From Neurospora intermedia (Eukaryota; Ascomycota; Sordariomycetes; Sordariales; Sordariaceae), in contig BTPP01000001.1 in NCBI GenBank assembly GCA_037102815.1, positions 6,950,582-7,014,581 on the forward strand: a DNA stretch of 64,000 nt, read 5' to 3'. The position numbers were made by a program, and so were the translations under genes. Position 1 is the first letter of the stretch. Every line of letters starts with the position of its first letter. Positions 10,321-21,570 of the stretch are shown here, piece after piece. The notes beneath the pieces are model-generated. The model was not told the DNA's origin, did no database searches, and was given only the letters and a program-made list of their open reading frames with translations.

Positions 10321-12817
10321 CCGGGGTAGTTATATCCTTTGCCTTCTTTCCAGAACAAAACCACCAATCCCATGTCACACCAGACACTCGACCGAGTAGG
10401 TAGTACGGTAGGGCAGTGCCGCACTGCCGAATCGAACATTGGAGTCAAGCTGAGAGGAGGAGGATATGGATTGGATGCTATGTTGCTGCCTTGGCGCTGA
10501 ATGAGGCGGGACACTTGGAACAGCTCTCACCATGTCCAATCCGTCGCAGTTGCACGGGCAAGGTTTTCTAGGGCAGAGAGGCAGAGTTCAATTCTGATGG
10601 TTGTAGGATTCCCTCGGCATGCAGGCAGCCTACAGCCCCAACCGAAGACTCTCCAGGCATTTCATCGATCGATGAGTGGCATCGCGCAGCGGTATGCTAT
10701 GCAACCAGGGCAGATATTTCTGGGGAAACCAAGCCAGGAAGTAGAAGCCATCAGATGGTGACAAGACATTTTCTGACTGTCCAAGACGGGCTCAACTGGC
10801 AGGGGCAACCATGTCCTTTTCCAAACCCCAACGGCAGAACTGAACCGAACCGATCGAAGCCCTTCACAACACTCTTTCTGGACTCTTATTGCGACCTTGG
10901 CTGACCAACGTACCTTTCATCAACGCAGCTATTCGTTGATTCAAGCGAAAGGGGAGTCCAGTGGAGATGCGTGGACGCGGCTATTTTTGTCAGTACTTGA
11001 GTGTGTGGTCTTTTGTTTGGCAACAATCATGTTTCAAACTTCTCATGCTCTCCTTGCTTCCTGGAGCAGGTCAAGTGCATTTGTGTTTCAGCCAGACACT
11101 GAAGATGCCAAATCAGTTGCTGTTGGATGGGGATGGGGATCATCATGGCAAAGGGCTTCCATCTCCTTGCATCTATCTCGCTTCCGTGCTTCCTGACGAT
11201 TTAGGTAATGACCAGAAGATGGTTTTAGAAACGAATCGACGCCAAGGGTCCAAAAAAGGAAAGGTTGCGGTTGCGGTTGCGGTTGACTGGTGGTAAGCGC
11301 GATGGTGTGTCTCGTTGGGCAACAGCGTGCCGTCAAGTCTCTACCCAAAGCCCTGGCACCGGATCTCAAGTTAGCCGCGTAGCCGCCGGTAAGGTATGAA
11401 GAGAAGAGACCAGAAAAGATTCGTGAGGGACGGAAGGGAGACATGACACGTCGTAGGTAGCCGTACCTAGGGCCAAAGTCAAGTGTCGGTTATCTATCGA
11501 TGTCGGTCATCATTGGTGTAGGTATGTGGTGGGTGTGCGACGTCAACATAGGAAAAATAGGTAGTGTACCACTAGATGACAGCCACGCGGGAGCTGCGCC
11601 GCACACACATGCCTCACATGAAGGTACCCGTGAGGCAGTGCGCCCCTTTGTGCAGGACATGGCACCGTAGTAGACATGGGTCCTGCCTGGCTGCTGCCCT
11701 ACGAGGATCAAAATACCTCTACAATCTGGGGACGGGATCGAATAAAAGATAAAGTCAGTGCACAGCCTCGAAATCTACCTGTAGTTGGTCATCGTCGAGC
11801 CGAAGGATGATGGATGGAGTCAAGTCCGATGGACGGAGACCATGGAGATACATGCCTGCCTGCCTGCCTGCCTGTCATACTATAGAGGTAATCACGCACC
11901 TACCCGATAAGTGCTGTGCCCGGTGACAATGCAGTCAGTCCATGTACCACACTCGCAATCGAAGTCTTTTTCGATTTTGATTACTGAATCGTTCTCGCTT
12001 GCCAACGCAGACATGACAATATCCCCGAAGGAGTAAGCTCGGACTGGTGAACAGAAGAAATGTGCAGTACCATGGAAGGTAGATAAGCTCGCTTAGCGCA
12101 GCCAATCTGCTTATATCCGATCAGACGCATGCACCAATGGCCAAAAATACCACTCCTAGCTACCTACCGTTGCGCTGCCCGTTGACGACAAGAGTGAAGC
12201 CTGTCTGGTGTTTCGTGTCGCTGTCAAAAGGCTCCGGAGCGCACAGACCAGGTCGACAACGTTGCACCCTAGAATAATTCTCCCATTCGTTTCTAGCATT
12301 GATGTCATTGCGACGAGTGAGTGATTGGGTCCAATGGGATGTGCGCCTCGTGTTCCTTCATGTTGTGTAAGTCCGAGTTGTTTGGGTGTTGTCAAGTTGA
12401 AGCATCAATGAATGCGAGGCAGCGATATGGGAATTGGGAATGCCCTCATTCTGGGGCACGGTCGCGATGCCCGAGTCAGAATCCAAGTCCAGTTTCCCCG
12501 CAGTAACGATTCCTGAGATGGGCCGTAGACATGGATCTCAATTCGAAAAGTACGAATCGCATTGCGGCTCAGCTGAATATCGAGCGCGCGGCGGGGACGC
12601 AGAGCGGATTTGGTGGTCGCGCCTCCTTTTTTGATGTCGTGATCATTTGGGGCGTCAGGTGCTGGGCCGACGTGGTTGCGATGTTGATGGAAGGGTACGT
12701 CCCGTCTGGGAAATGGAAAGGAAGCGATGATGGAAGGTCCTGGCTCGCTGATGGTCTGTGCACACATCTTGCGAATATCACCAGTAGACCCTGGTCAGTT
12801 TTCAACAATAATCACTC
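10321..12817. other. Long intergenic region before tRNA-Ser
   Basis: About 2.5 kb with no convincing gene. It contains simple repeats (GGTTGC units about 11263-11285; CCTG/TGCC units about 11853-11875) and several TACCTA-type motifs (about 11450-11530). The 5' part should hold the promoter of the flavoprotein gene, transcribed leftward. Confidence 0.5.
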
Positions 12818-12899
12818 GGCGTGGTGGCAGAGTGGTCTAATGCGCAAGACTAGAAATCTTGTTCCTTCGGGAGCGTCTGTTCGAATCAGGCCCACGTCG
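12818..12899 (+). tRNA. tRNA-Ser (anticodon AGA)
   Basis: 82 nt, no intron. The acceptor stem GGCGTGG pairs with CCACGTC (one G-U) and the discriminator is G. The anticodon stem CAAGA/TCTTG encloses the loop CTAGAAA with anticodon AGA. A long variable arm (around TTCCTTCGGGAGC) is typical of class II serine tRNAs. The T arm GTCTG-TTCGAAT-CAGGC holds the B box, and TGGCAGAGTGG is the A box. T-rich runs follow within about 20 bases and can terminate Pol III. It decodes UCU, and UCC by wobble after A-to-I editing. Confidence 0.95.
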
Positions 12900-13930
12900 C
12901 ACGATGACCATCAACATTTTCTTTTTTCGCCTGTTTTTTCCATGTCATTTCTTGTCTGGCAACCCGTTCCTTTTTTGTCACCTTTTTTGTATGTTTTATC
13001 TTCTTCTTTTTCTGCATTTGACATGGTCGATTGTCATGAATGAGTGACATTCCTTCAATGGTCAGCTTTTACAATTCCGAGAAACATTGTACATGTTTCC
13101 GAACGACATAAATCGACCTGAGGTCATGAACAGGAATTTCGAAGTTGATTTACCCAAATTGGGCACATCAGATGCTTTCTTCCAAAGTTCGTCAGTCAAA
13201 AGACTGGATGTTGAAATGTTCTACTCCAATACACAATTGAGTATTGTCGAGTGTCAAAACACTTCATTTACATCTTGGTCATCATGATATTTGTGGAGCA
13301 TATTTTCCAGTCTAGCTGGACCCAATGATTTTAATAAAATCTACCTGCTAGAGGGTTCGTGAAGAGACGTGATGGAGTTTGGACATCTCACTCTTTATAT
13401 GACTTGAAATTGAACTTCATGTTGCCTCAACACAGATGACAGTCGACTGGAACATGAATCTCTTCACCGAAGAACCTGTCAGGCTCACCTGAGTGTATCA
13501 GTCCAATGGAGCAAACAGTAAGCCACTATCACCGGAGGGAATTCACATCCAGGTGTCCTCATAGGTGTGTCATTCCCCTTTGTCTGATTCGTAAGCTGAA
13601 GATGCCGAGCCACTTGGGCTTCCGACACGAATTCACTTCACGAAGAGGGGAGATAGAGCATTAGACACTCGGGTTCTCCATCGGACCGCATCAAATGCTC
13701 AAGCCGTCGTTCACTTCAAAGAGGCTTACGCTCACGAGTCTTGGGCTCCCTCGCTTTGCCAGACTTGCGTCACTCATCCTGTCTCTACACTGCTCCAAAG
13801 AAACTTCAACTTGTGGCTCATCCAGCGTACGCCGATGACAACATGCGGAGCCAGAATCACCTTGCAACTTCAAAGAGGCGCCTAAAGCCGATGTCAACGC
13901 CTCCCCACAATATCAAGCCTCAAGGTGACA
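12900..13930. other. Intergenic region between tRNA-Ser and the retrotransposon
   Basis: No gene seen. The first 120 bases are T-rich. The rest is of moderate AT content without long coding-like frames. It ends at the 5-bp target site CAAAG (13931-13935) of the LTR element. Confidence 0.5.
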
Positions 13931-13935
13931 CAAAG

Positions 13936-14254
13936 TGTTACGATCCAATAAGGGATCACTTATGTAAGCAGTTAGCTAAACCAATCAGGGCCGCGCCGGG
14001 CGCCGGCGCCGTGAGTAGACGGCGCCGCGGCCACGGCGTAAGGGCGCCGGGTGGCCGTGAATAGCTTCATCGGCTCAACGGCGCACCCTGAAGGGCCAGT
14101 ATATAAAGGAAGGCCTCCCCAGGCCTTCTGAATACTGGGCTCTTCAGCAAGCAATAGCTATCACAACACATCAGTACCTTTCGGCTACTACTCTGTTACC
14201 CTATTGTTCTATATCCCAGCGATAATACTCCTGTGCTTGTAACGGTTCGTCACA
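13936..14254 (+). repeat. 5' LTR
   Basis: 319 bp, beginning TGTTACGATCC and ending TTCGTCACA. It contains a TATATAAAGG box at about 14100-14109 and a very GC-rich segment (gccgggcgccggcgcc) upstream of it. It differs from the 3' LTR at two positions: G13937 (A21248 in the 3' LTR) and a TATG/TATA difference at about 13972/21283. Confidence 0.95.
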
Positions 14255-14358
14255 CGTTGCTTGCTCATCAATTTGCACACCAGTATTCTGGGATTTGCTG
14301 CTGCACCCAAAGTTTCCAAATCAAGTTTCCTCACCCCAACCGTTGACCCAACATCATC

Positions 14359-16965
14359 ATGTCTAGCAAGCCGACTGGAAAGAATGTTGGAGGATCCGCT
14401 GGTGCTGGACACCCGGATACCACTGTCAGAGACCCTAACCCCAACACTAAATCCATGACCGGCGTTGAAGACAATAATGGCCGTAAGGTCAGCGCCGCCG
14501 AGTTGCGTAAACGCAACAAAGGCAAGGCCAAGGCGGCCGACATCCCCATTGTCACTGATAAGACTACCGCCGACGAGCTTCGCGACATTATCAACAAATT
14601 GAGCTCGAGACTCTTCGCCACGAACACCGTCTATAACGACAATGAGTCTCGCCCTCCCAAGATCAAACTCAACCCGCCTCCCAAGTTCGACGGCACCAAG
14701 AAGGAGGACCTCCAGGGCTTCTTGACCCAGGTCCGCTCCAACCTCAAGGTCTCTAGCGTCACGGACCCTGCCCAGCAGGTCTTGTACGCCGCCTCTTTCC
14801 TCACCGGAAAGGCCCTCGAGTAGTTCCAGCCCACTCAAGCCGACTACCTCAGCAATGCATATATCGATATGCACCCAGAGACCGTCGAGACTTTCGCCAG
14901 CTTCGACTATTTCGAAAGCTCCATCAACCAGGTCTTTAGCCTTGCAGACAAGGTCCGCCAGGCCGAGACCAAACTGAACGAACTTCGTCAGACCAAATCC
15001 GCCGCCTCCTACTCGGCTAAATTCAGACAGCTCGCCTTCCGCGTCGACTGGAATAACGAAGGACTCAAATACCAGTTCTATCGGGGACTGAAGAGTGATG
15101 TCAAGGACGAGCTCATCAAGATTGATCGAAAGACCAAGAGTCTTGACGAGTACATGAACGAGGCTATCGTCATTGACAACAGACTCTTCGAACGCAAAAG
15201 AGAAAAAGGTTCCGGCGACAGTCGCCCTCGCGCCAATACCAGCTACAAGTACCAACGCGGTGGCAACAGCTTCAACAAACGCAGCACCGCGTAGAGGTAC
15301 GGAACACACCCTGGCCCCATGGATGTTGACGCGGTCGACAATCGCGACAACCGTGACAGTCGCGACAATCGCAAAGGCGGCCCTGGCAAGGACAAGAAGT
15401 GCTTCAAATGCGACAAACCAGGCCACTTTGCTCGAGACTGCCGCAGCGGAAGCAATAACAATCGGCGCCAAGGAAATTGGAAGCCGGTCCCGACTCACTC
15501 GACCAACTCGGTCAGCAAGGGCAGAAGCATAGGCAAAAACAAAGAGGTCAACAACATCGAAATCGACCACGACTTCGCCAACGCCCTGGCCGCCCTTGTC
15601 GACGATGAGCCACCTCGCACTATCTACATAGTCGACTATGACAACGAACCCACTAACGACTACATATCGATCGAACAGTACAACCAGTACGAACAGTACG
15701 AAAGGGCACATCACGGTACCAGCGAGAGCGAAAGTGACCACGAGGAGTACATTCGCAACATCAACAAAGAAAACGAGCCGCCCCTCACATACACCTCATT
15801 TGCCTCGCGCCCCCACAGTCACTCCATGCCCGTCACGCCACGCGCGCCACTGTCAGACATCAACGAACGCAATAAATGGCCGCTCGCCTCCCTCGAGCAC
15901 AAGGAACCAACAATTCACACGGACCTATCTGACGCCATGAGGTCAGCATCAGACACCGACACTGACGATCAGATGGATCGCGATGAAGTACTCCAAGAAG
16001 AAGTCACGCGCCTCAATCGTCTTGCCGATACCGAACGTACCAGACTCGCGGAACTAAAGATTCGACAGCTCGCGTACAACAGGCACAAACGACAGATCTA
16101 TCGGGAAGACCGTCAACGATATGAAGATACATTCGTCGGGTCCACCAAGCGTCCAGAGGAACTCATCGCCCTAATCCAAGCATCCCTCCAAGGACTCAAG
16201 AAGAAGGTCAGCCAGGAAGAAAGGAAGAAACGCACCTTTGACCTGGATGAAAAGTACGACCGACAGCTGAACAGCGAATACTACGCCGGGCCAATCGACA
16301 GCAATAACTCTTTCATCGAGACATACCCCCCCAAGCCGGTGTTGCAGTCCGTCGGCGTGTCCGCGTACACAGCCAATGTCCACATCGTATGCGACCACCC
16401 CTGGGAATCACAAGCAGGGGATCACCCTCAGGTCCACCCAGGACACCCATCACACAAGAAGGTCGCATAGATAAACTGTCTGTACGACGCTTGCCCCTAG
16501 CACCTATCATACAAAATGGAACACGACCACTTCCCACAACGCGTATGGGAGAAAGGAGAAGCCATCCCTGTACGCGCCACCTACCACAAGGAGTCTATCG
16601 ACATGTGGGAGTTTGGCAGCTCCCGAGACAGGAAGGAAGGAGGCAAGCTCCTGAAACTACCCTTGAAGGATGGTTACACCAGAGAGTGCATGGAATCTTT
16701 CTACACCCGCTACCAAGACTACTGCAAAATCAACTGCGCTATTCACATGGCAGACAAGGCACGTCAATGGCATTCAAGACAAGCGTTGCGTAAAGAAAGG
16801 GAATTCCAACGCACCCAGAAAGGAAAGGAAACCGCAGCAGCATCGTCTTCAGGCACCAGCACGGTCTGTGGATCTCCGACGACGTCGGGATCCCAGAGGA
16901 AACGCCGTAGTGGCCGCAGAAGACAGGGAAATGGCGCCAGCTCCTCGCGAGAGGACCACGAGTAG
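14359..16965 (+). pseudogene. Retrotransposon gag, interrupted by in-frame TAG codons
   Basis: One continuous frame from ATG 14359 carries a capsid-like region (PPKFDGTKKEDLQGFLTQV, then SYSAKFRQLAF) and a CCHC nucleic-acid-binding knuckle CFKCDKPGHFARDC at 15400-15441. The frame contains TAG at 14821, 15292, 16468 and 16498 and finally TAG at 16963, but no TAA or TGA before that point. The first TAG falls at LE-*-FQP, where related Gag proteins have Trp. The region after the knuckle (about 15460-16960) is hydrophilic and charged and not recognised. The last TAG may be the real terminator, where pol takes over in the -1 frame. Confidence 0.85.
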
Positions 16966-19900
16966 CTGACCAGCCACAAGTCCTCGAAATAAATCGAGAC
17001 GAGGACTCGATTTATCAGGTCCAGATGAACTGGACCAAGCCATTCCAAGGAAAGGCAATAGCCATGATCGACTCAGGATCGTCGATCAACCTTATCACCC
17101 CCCAGGTCGTGAACGACTAGAAGATACCATGGGTCTACAAGAAACGACCCTACCGAGTGTACACATTTGAAGGAAAGAGCCCCAGTTATAAAGAGGGCCA
17201 AGTACTGCGAGAGACAGTACCGATGAAGGTTGCTATCAACGGGGACCCGCAAGAAATCACCTTCGACATCACCCCCATCGGCAAACACGATGCCATACTG
17301 GGAAGACCCTAGTTGAAGAAATACAACCCAGACATCGACTGGAGCAGCGGGACCATCAAGAAACAACGGACCCCAGGCGCTCCAGCTACGATCGAAGAAG
17401 TCTCAGTCACTAACAGAAAGGGTTAGCATCCTTCATCACACGAGACAACGCCACCACCAGAACCATTGAAAATGGTCATGTTTATCAACAACTACCCGGA
17501 GGAGACACCACCTCCAGAACCACCTCCTGACGACAAACTCAAAGACGTCCCGGTACAGTATCGAAGATACAAGATATTCCGGGCCTCCTCTGAGTGCGTG
17601 TTACCAGAACATGGCCCATGGGACCATGAGATACCCTTGAAAGAAGGTGCCAAACCCAAATATCAGAAGATCTACCAGCTTAACGCTGCCCAGATGAAGG
17701 CACTCAAGGAATATATCGACGAGAGACTTAAACTAGGTCACATTCGGGAATCCCAATCACCATAGGGCTCCCCCATTCTATTCGTCCCTAAGAAAGACGG
17801 AGAGCTTCGTCTCGTTATTAACTATCGATATCTCAACAACGACACGATCAAGAATCGATACCCATTGCCGTTGATCCAAGAGATGAGAGACCGACTTGGC
17901 AAAGCGATAATATTCTCCAAGTTCGACCTTACGTCAGCCTTCTCCCAGATTCGTATGAAGAAGGGAGAGGAAATCAAGACGGCATTCAGAACCCCTCTAG
18001 GACACTATGAATACCGTATCATGCCCCAAGGCCTCACGAACGCACCCGCCTTATTTCAGGCTAGAATTGATGCAGTACTCAAGCAATTCGCTGGAGAATT
18101 CGTGATGGCTTATATCGACGACATCATTGTGTTTTCTGAAGACGAAGAACAACACCAGAAGCATGTCCACAAGGTACTGGCCGCCCTCGAGAAGGCAGGA
18201 TTGTCCGTCAACCCTAAGAAGAGCGAATTCCACAAAGAGCAGGTAGACTTCTTAGGATATCGCATCTCGCCGGGTCAGATTCGCATAGACCCCGCTAAGA
18301 TCAAGGACATCGCTGAATGGCCAACACCCACCACGGTAACAGGAGTACGAGGGTTCCTGGGATTCATCAACTTCTACCGCCGCTTCATCAAGGGATTTAG
18401 AGGCATCGCTAAGCCCCTGAATGACCTTACTAAAAAGGACGTCGGCTTCAATTAGACCAAGGGATACAACGACGCCTTCACCAAGCTAAAGCAGATGATA
18501 CTAGACGACCCAATCCTCATGTTACCGAACCCCGACAAAGAATTCGAAGTCGAAACCGACGCATCCGACTGGGCCATAGGTAGACAACTGGGACAACGAG
18601 ATGACCAGAATCGTCTACACCCAATCGCATTCTTCTCGAAAGCATTCCGGGGACCAGAGCTCAACTACCCAATTCACGATAAAGAACTCATGTCCATCAT
18701 ATGGGCTTTCAAGGAATGGAGGCCATGGCTCAGTGGTACCAAAGAACCCGTCAAGGTCTACTCAAATCACAAGAACCTAACGTATTTTACCTCGACGAAG
18801 GAACTCAACCAACGACAGACCCGATGGTCAGAGTTCTTATCCCAATTCAACTTCAACATCTACTACCGCAAGGGTTCTGAAAACGCCAGAGCCGATGCGC
18901 TGAGTCGCCGGGAAGACCTCAAGACCAACAAAGAAGCCACGATGTCGGCAGCCCTGTTCCAATCCAACACTGATGGATCACTACGACACCAGCCAGTACA
19001 GTTAAACGACATCGATGACGAGCTCAAGGTCTACAACATTTCCAAGGGAGAACCCGACGACTGGATTCAAAGAATCACGGACGCCCAACATAGCGTAGAT
19101 GACGAAGAAATCAAGAAACACCTCTCATCCTCAACCGAACCATAGCTACATAAAGGAAAACTATAGGTACCACCCACCTTACAGAAGGAGCTCGTAAAAG
19201 ACATTCACGAGTCCCCTGAAGAAGGTGGCCATACAGGGATTACACGCACAATCGTACAAGTCCAAGATACGTTTGGATTCGCCGGCATGAAGGACATCGT
19301 TACAGAAGTCTTGCATGAATGCGAGGTCTGTCACAAGACTAAGGCAAATCGCTACAAGCCTTACGGACTACTAGAACCATTACCCGTGTCCGAGGGACCC
19401 TAGCAGTGTGTCACCATAGATTTCATCACGAAACTACCCGTATTTCGAGACCCAACTACCGGCATCGAGTACGACAGTATTCTAGTGGTTATTGACCGTT
19501 TCACCAAATTCGCATACTTCCTGCCCTTCAGAGAAGACACTAGCGCAGAGCAGTTGGGCCACATCTTCATACGATACATTACTTCCAACCACGGATAGCC
19601 AAAGGAGCTCGTAACTGACAGAGACAAACTGTTTTCGTTACGATTCTAGCAAGCATTCATAAATAAATTAAGTATCAAGTATAAGATATCAACAGCATAT
19701 TACGCCAGAATAGATGGGCAGACAGAAAGAATGAACCAGGTCTTGGAAGCATACCTTCGAGCATACGTCAATTACGAACAGGACAACTGGTCAGAATTGC
19801 TCCCGACAGCACAAATGTCCTATAACAGCTCGAAGACAGAAACGACAAAGGTCACACCGTTCTTTGCCAATTTCGGATACGAGATGAGCTCCCGCAGAGG

Positions 19901-20558
19901 ATGGGATTCAGAATCTTTCGTGCCCAGAGCACACATTCGCGCTGAAAGGCTCATTGAGATGCACCAAACACTCCGCAACGAACTCACGTTCGTAGAGGTA
20001 CGCGACAGAATAAACAGATATTACGACCGTACTAGATCGACGGCGCCGATCTTCAAGAGGGGGGACAAAGTTTATCTCCTCCGTCGTAATATCAAGACAA
20101 AACGACCCAGTGACAAGCTCGACTACAAGAAGCTTAGTCTATTCAAAGTCATTGAAAAAGTCAGCACCAGCAATTATCGCCTCGAACTACCCAAAGGCAT
20201 GCGACAATGGCCAACGTTCCACATATCGCTACTGGAACCAGCCCCAAAGAATGCCAGACTCGACAGCAAGACAGAAACCTGGAATGAAGGTGACGAGTTC
20301 ATAGCAGAAGGCATACTGGACTCAATGATTGAAAATGGAAAAATCAAGTATCTGGTCAAATGGGAAGGCTATAGCCACGAAAGCAATACGTAGGAACCAC
20401 CAGAGTACCTCCTCAACTTCAAGAAAGAGATTGAAGATTGGTATCGCCAGAACCCTGACCGACCGAAGCCGCCAAGCGAGCCAGGGAGCCAGGAGACATC
20501 GCGTTCAGCTCCCTCACCCAATCGGGCTCCTCCTCGCCGTCAAAGGCGTCGCCGGTAG
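16965..20558 (+). pseudogene. Retrotransposon pol polyprotein, interrupted by in-frame TAG codons
   Basis: This frame lies one base back from gag, so a -1 frameshift is likely. Aspartic protease with AMIDSGSS (catalytic Asp codon 17070). Reverse transcriptase with LFVPKKDGELRLV, SKFDLTSAF and the catalytic YIDD at 18111-18122. RNase H with TDASDWAIG and RADALSRR. Integrase with an HHCC zinc site (HESPEEGGH ... CEVC), TIDFI, TDRD and GQTERMNQ for the DDE triad. C-terminal chromodomain (FIAEGILDSMIENGKIKYLV, KWEGY, then EPPEYL). In-frame TAG at 17118, 17310, 17424, 17763, 18453, 19143, 19164, 19401, 19596, 19647 and 20391; most occupy family Trp positions, such as SP-*-GSP, GRP-*-LKK, GP-*-QCV and NT-*-EPP. 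There is no TAA or TGA. The frame closes at TAG 20556 or, if that is also a former Trp, about 80 bases later. Confidence 0.9.
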
Positions 20559-21042
20559 GCGTGTCGCCTACAGCGGGAGCGCTGCTCCCACCCTCCTGTT
20601 CACGAAGGTCGTTCTCAAACTCCACCATGCCCCTATTAAACAAGGAATCTTGCTGCTTCTGCATATGAAGTTTCTATTCACGAAGACGAACGACTTTCGC
20701 CTGAATCTCAAGCACCTGCCTCATCAACTTCCCCTCCTCCTCCTCAATACAACGAATCTCACGAATCGTGGTGGTCACTAAAAGGATCAGCAAAGGAACA
20801 CCCCGACAGCAAGAATGACACCTACGCTTATTGCCAACATCAACACCATCGCAGCGACCTTTCCGACGGACGCATTCGCTGCAGGATGTCGATTTCGACG
20901 GATCCACGACACAGGTACGATTGTTGCGGTGGCAAAATGAGCAAGGCATGTCGGCAGCTTGACCAAGAACTTCGATGGTATCAGCAAGAGCTTTCGCCGC
21001 CGCGTTACGGCGCAAAGAACGATCGGAAGGACGACGAGACAT
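20419..21042 (-). pseudogene. Antisense Cys-rich ORF between pol and the 3' LTR
   Basis: Read on the minus strand from ATG 21042 (or 21084), the frame encodes a Cys cluster, CSFCHRNNRTC then CSECVRRKGRCDG, reminiscent of Zn-binding modules in proteins next to fungal gypsy elements, followed by a charged coiled-coil-like segment. It is interrupted by one TAG at 20674-20676 and continues in the same frame (MQKQQDSLFNRG...) to a stop at 20419. The TAG is most simply a former CAG (Gln), a C-to-T change at CpA on the minus strand. Function unknown; an accessory or antisense protein is possible. No similar ORF exists in sense. Confidence 0.6.
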
Positions 21043-21246
21043 TGTGACTATCGATGAGGAAATAAGAAAGGAACTTACCAACAATAAGAGATGGGCAGCG
21101 ACGGGTTATGAGGGACAGCAGGACCAGGAACGATGGAAAGAGAGAGGAAGGTCACAACCAACAGTCGTTGGTGCCCAGCCAGGACAGGTGTTATCATAAG
21201 GTTACATCGTAGCTTCGAAGACAAAGCCACAAGAGAGGGGGCATCG

Positions 21247-21565
21247 TATTACGATCCAATAAGGGATCACTTATATAAGCAGTTAGCTAAACCAATCAGG
21301 GCCGCGCCGGGCGCCGGCGCCGTGAGTAGACGGCGCCGCGGCCACGGCGTAAGGGCGCCGGGTGGCCGTGAATAGCTTCATCGGCTCAACGGCGCACCCT
21401 GAAGGGCCAGTATATAAAGGAAGGCCTCCCCAGGCCTTCTGAATACTGGGCTCTTCAGCAAGCAATAGCTATCACAACACATCAGTACCTTTCGGCTACT
21501 ACTCTGTTACCCTATTGTTCTATATCCCAGCGATAATACTCCTGTGCTTGTAACGGTTCGTCACA
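21247..21565 (+). repeat. 3' LTR
   Basis: 319 bp, otherwise identical to the 5' LTR by eye, with two differences: it starts TATTACG instead of TGTTACG, and has CTTATATAAG instead of CTTATGTAAG. Both are TpG to TpA if the 5' LTR is ancestral. The polypurine tract is just upstream. Confidence 0.95.
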
Positions 21566-21570
21566 CAAAG

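Larger units (their letters stand above)
13936..21565 (+). mobile_element. Ty3/gypsy chromodomain LTR retrotransposon (chromovirus), complete but TAG-riddled
   Basis: 7630-bp element with two 319-bp LTRs (TG...CA), flanked by a perfect 5-bp target duplication CAAAG at 13931-13935 and 21566-21570. Order: 5' LTR; short leader; gag with a CCHC knuckle; pol (protease, reverse transcriptase, RNase H, integrase, chromodomain) in the frame one base back from gag; an antisense Cys-rich ORF; a polypurine tract AAGAGAGGGGG at 21231-21241; 3' LTR. No standard TGG primer-binding site follows the 5' LTR. The LTRs differ at only two positions, so insertion is recent, yet gag and pol carry about 15 in-frame stops, all TAG. 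It is therefore probably not autonomous unless TAG is read through. Confidence 0.95.

Noticed and set aside
14255-14290. Standard tRNA primer-binding site after the 5' LTR
   Set aside because: The sequence begins CGTTGCTTGC, without the TGG start or recognisable tRNA 3'-end complement.
14209-15741. 510-codon minus-strand ORF opposite gag
   Set aside because: Val/Leu-rich shadow of gag; plus-strand TAG reads CTA on this strand and does not interrupt it. No protein features.
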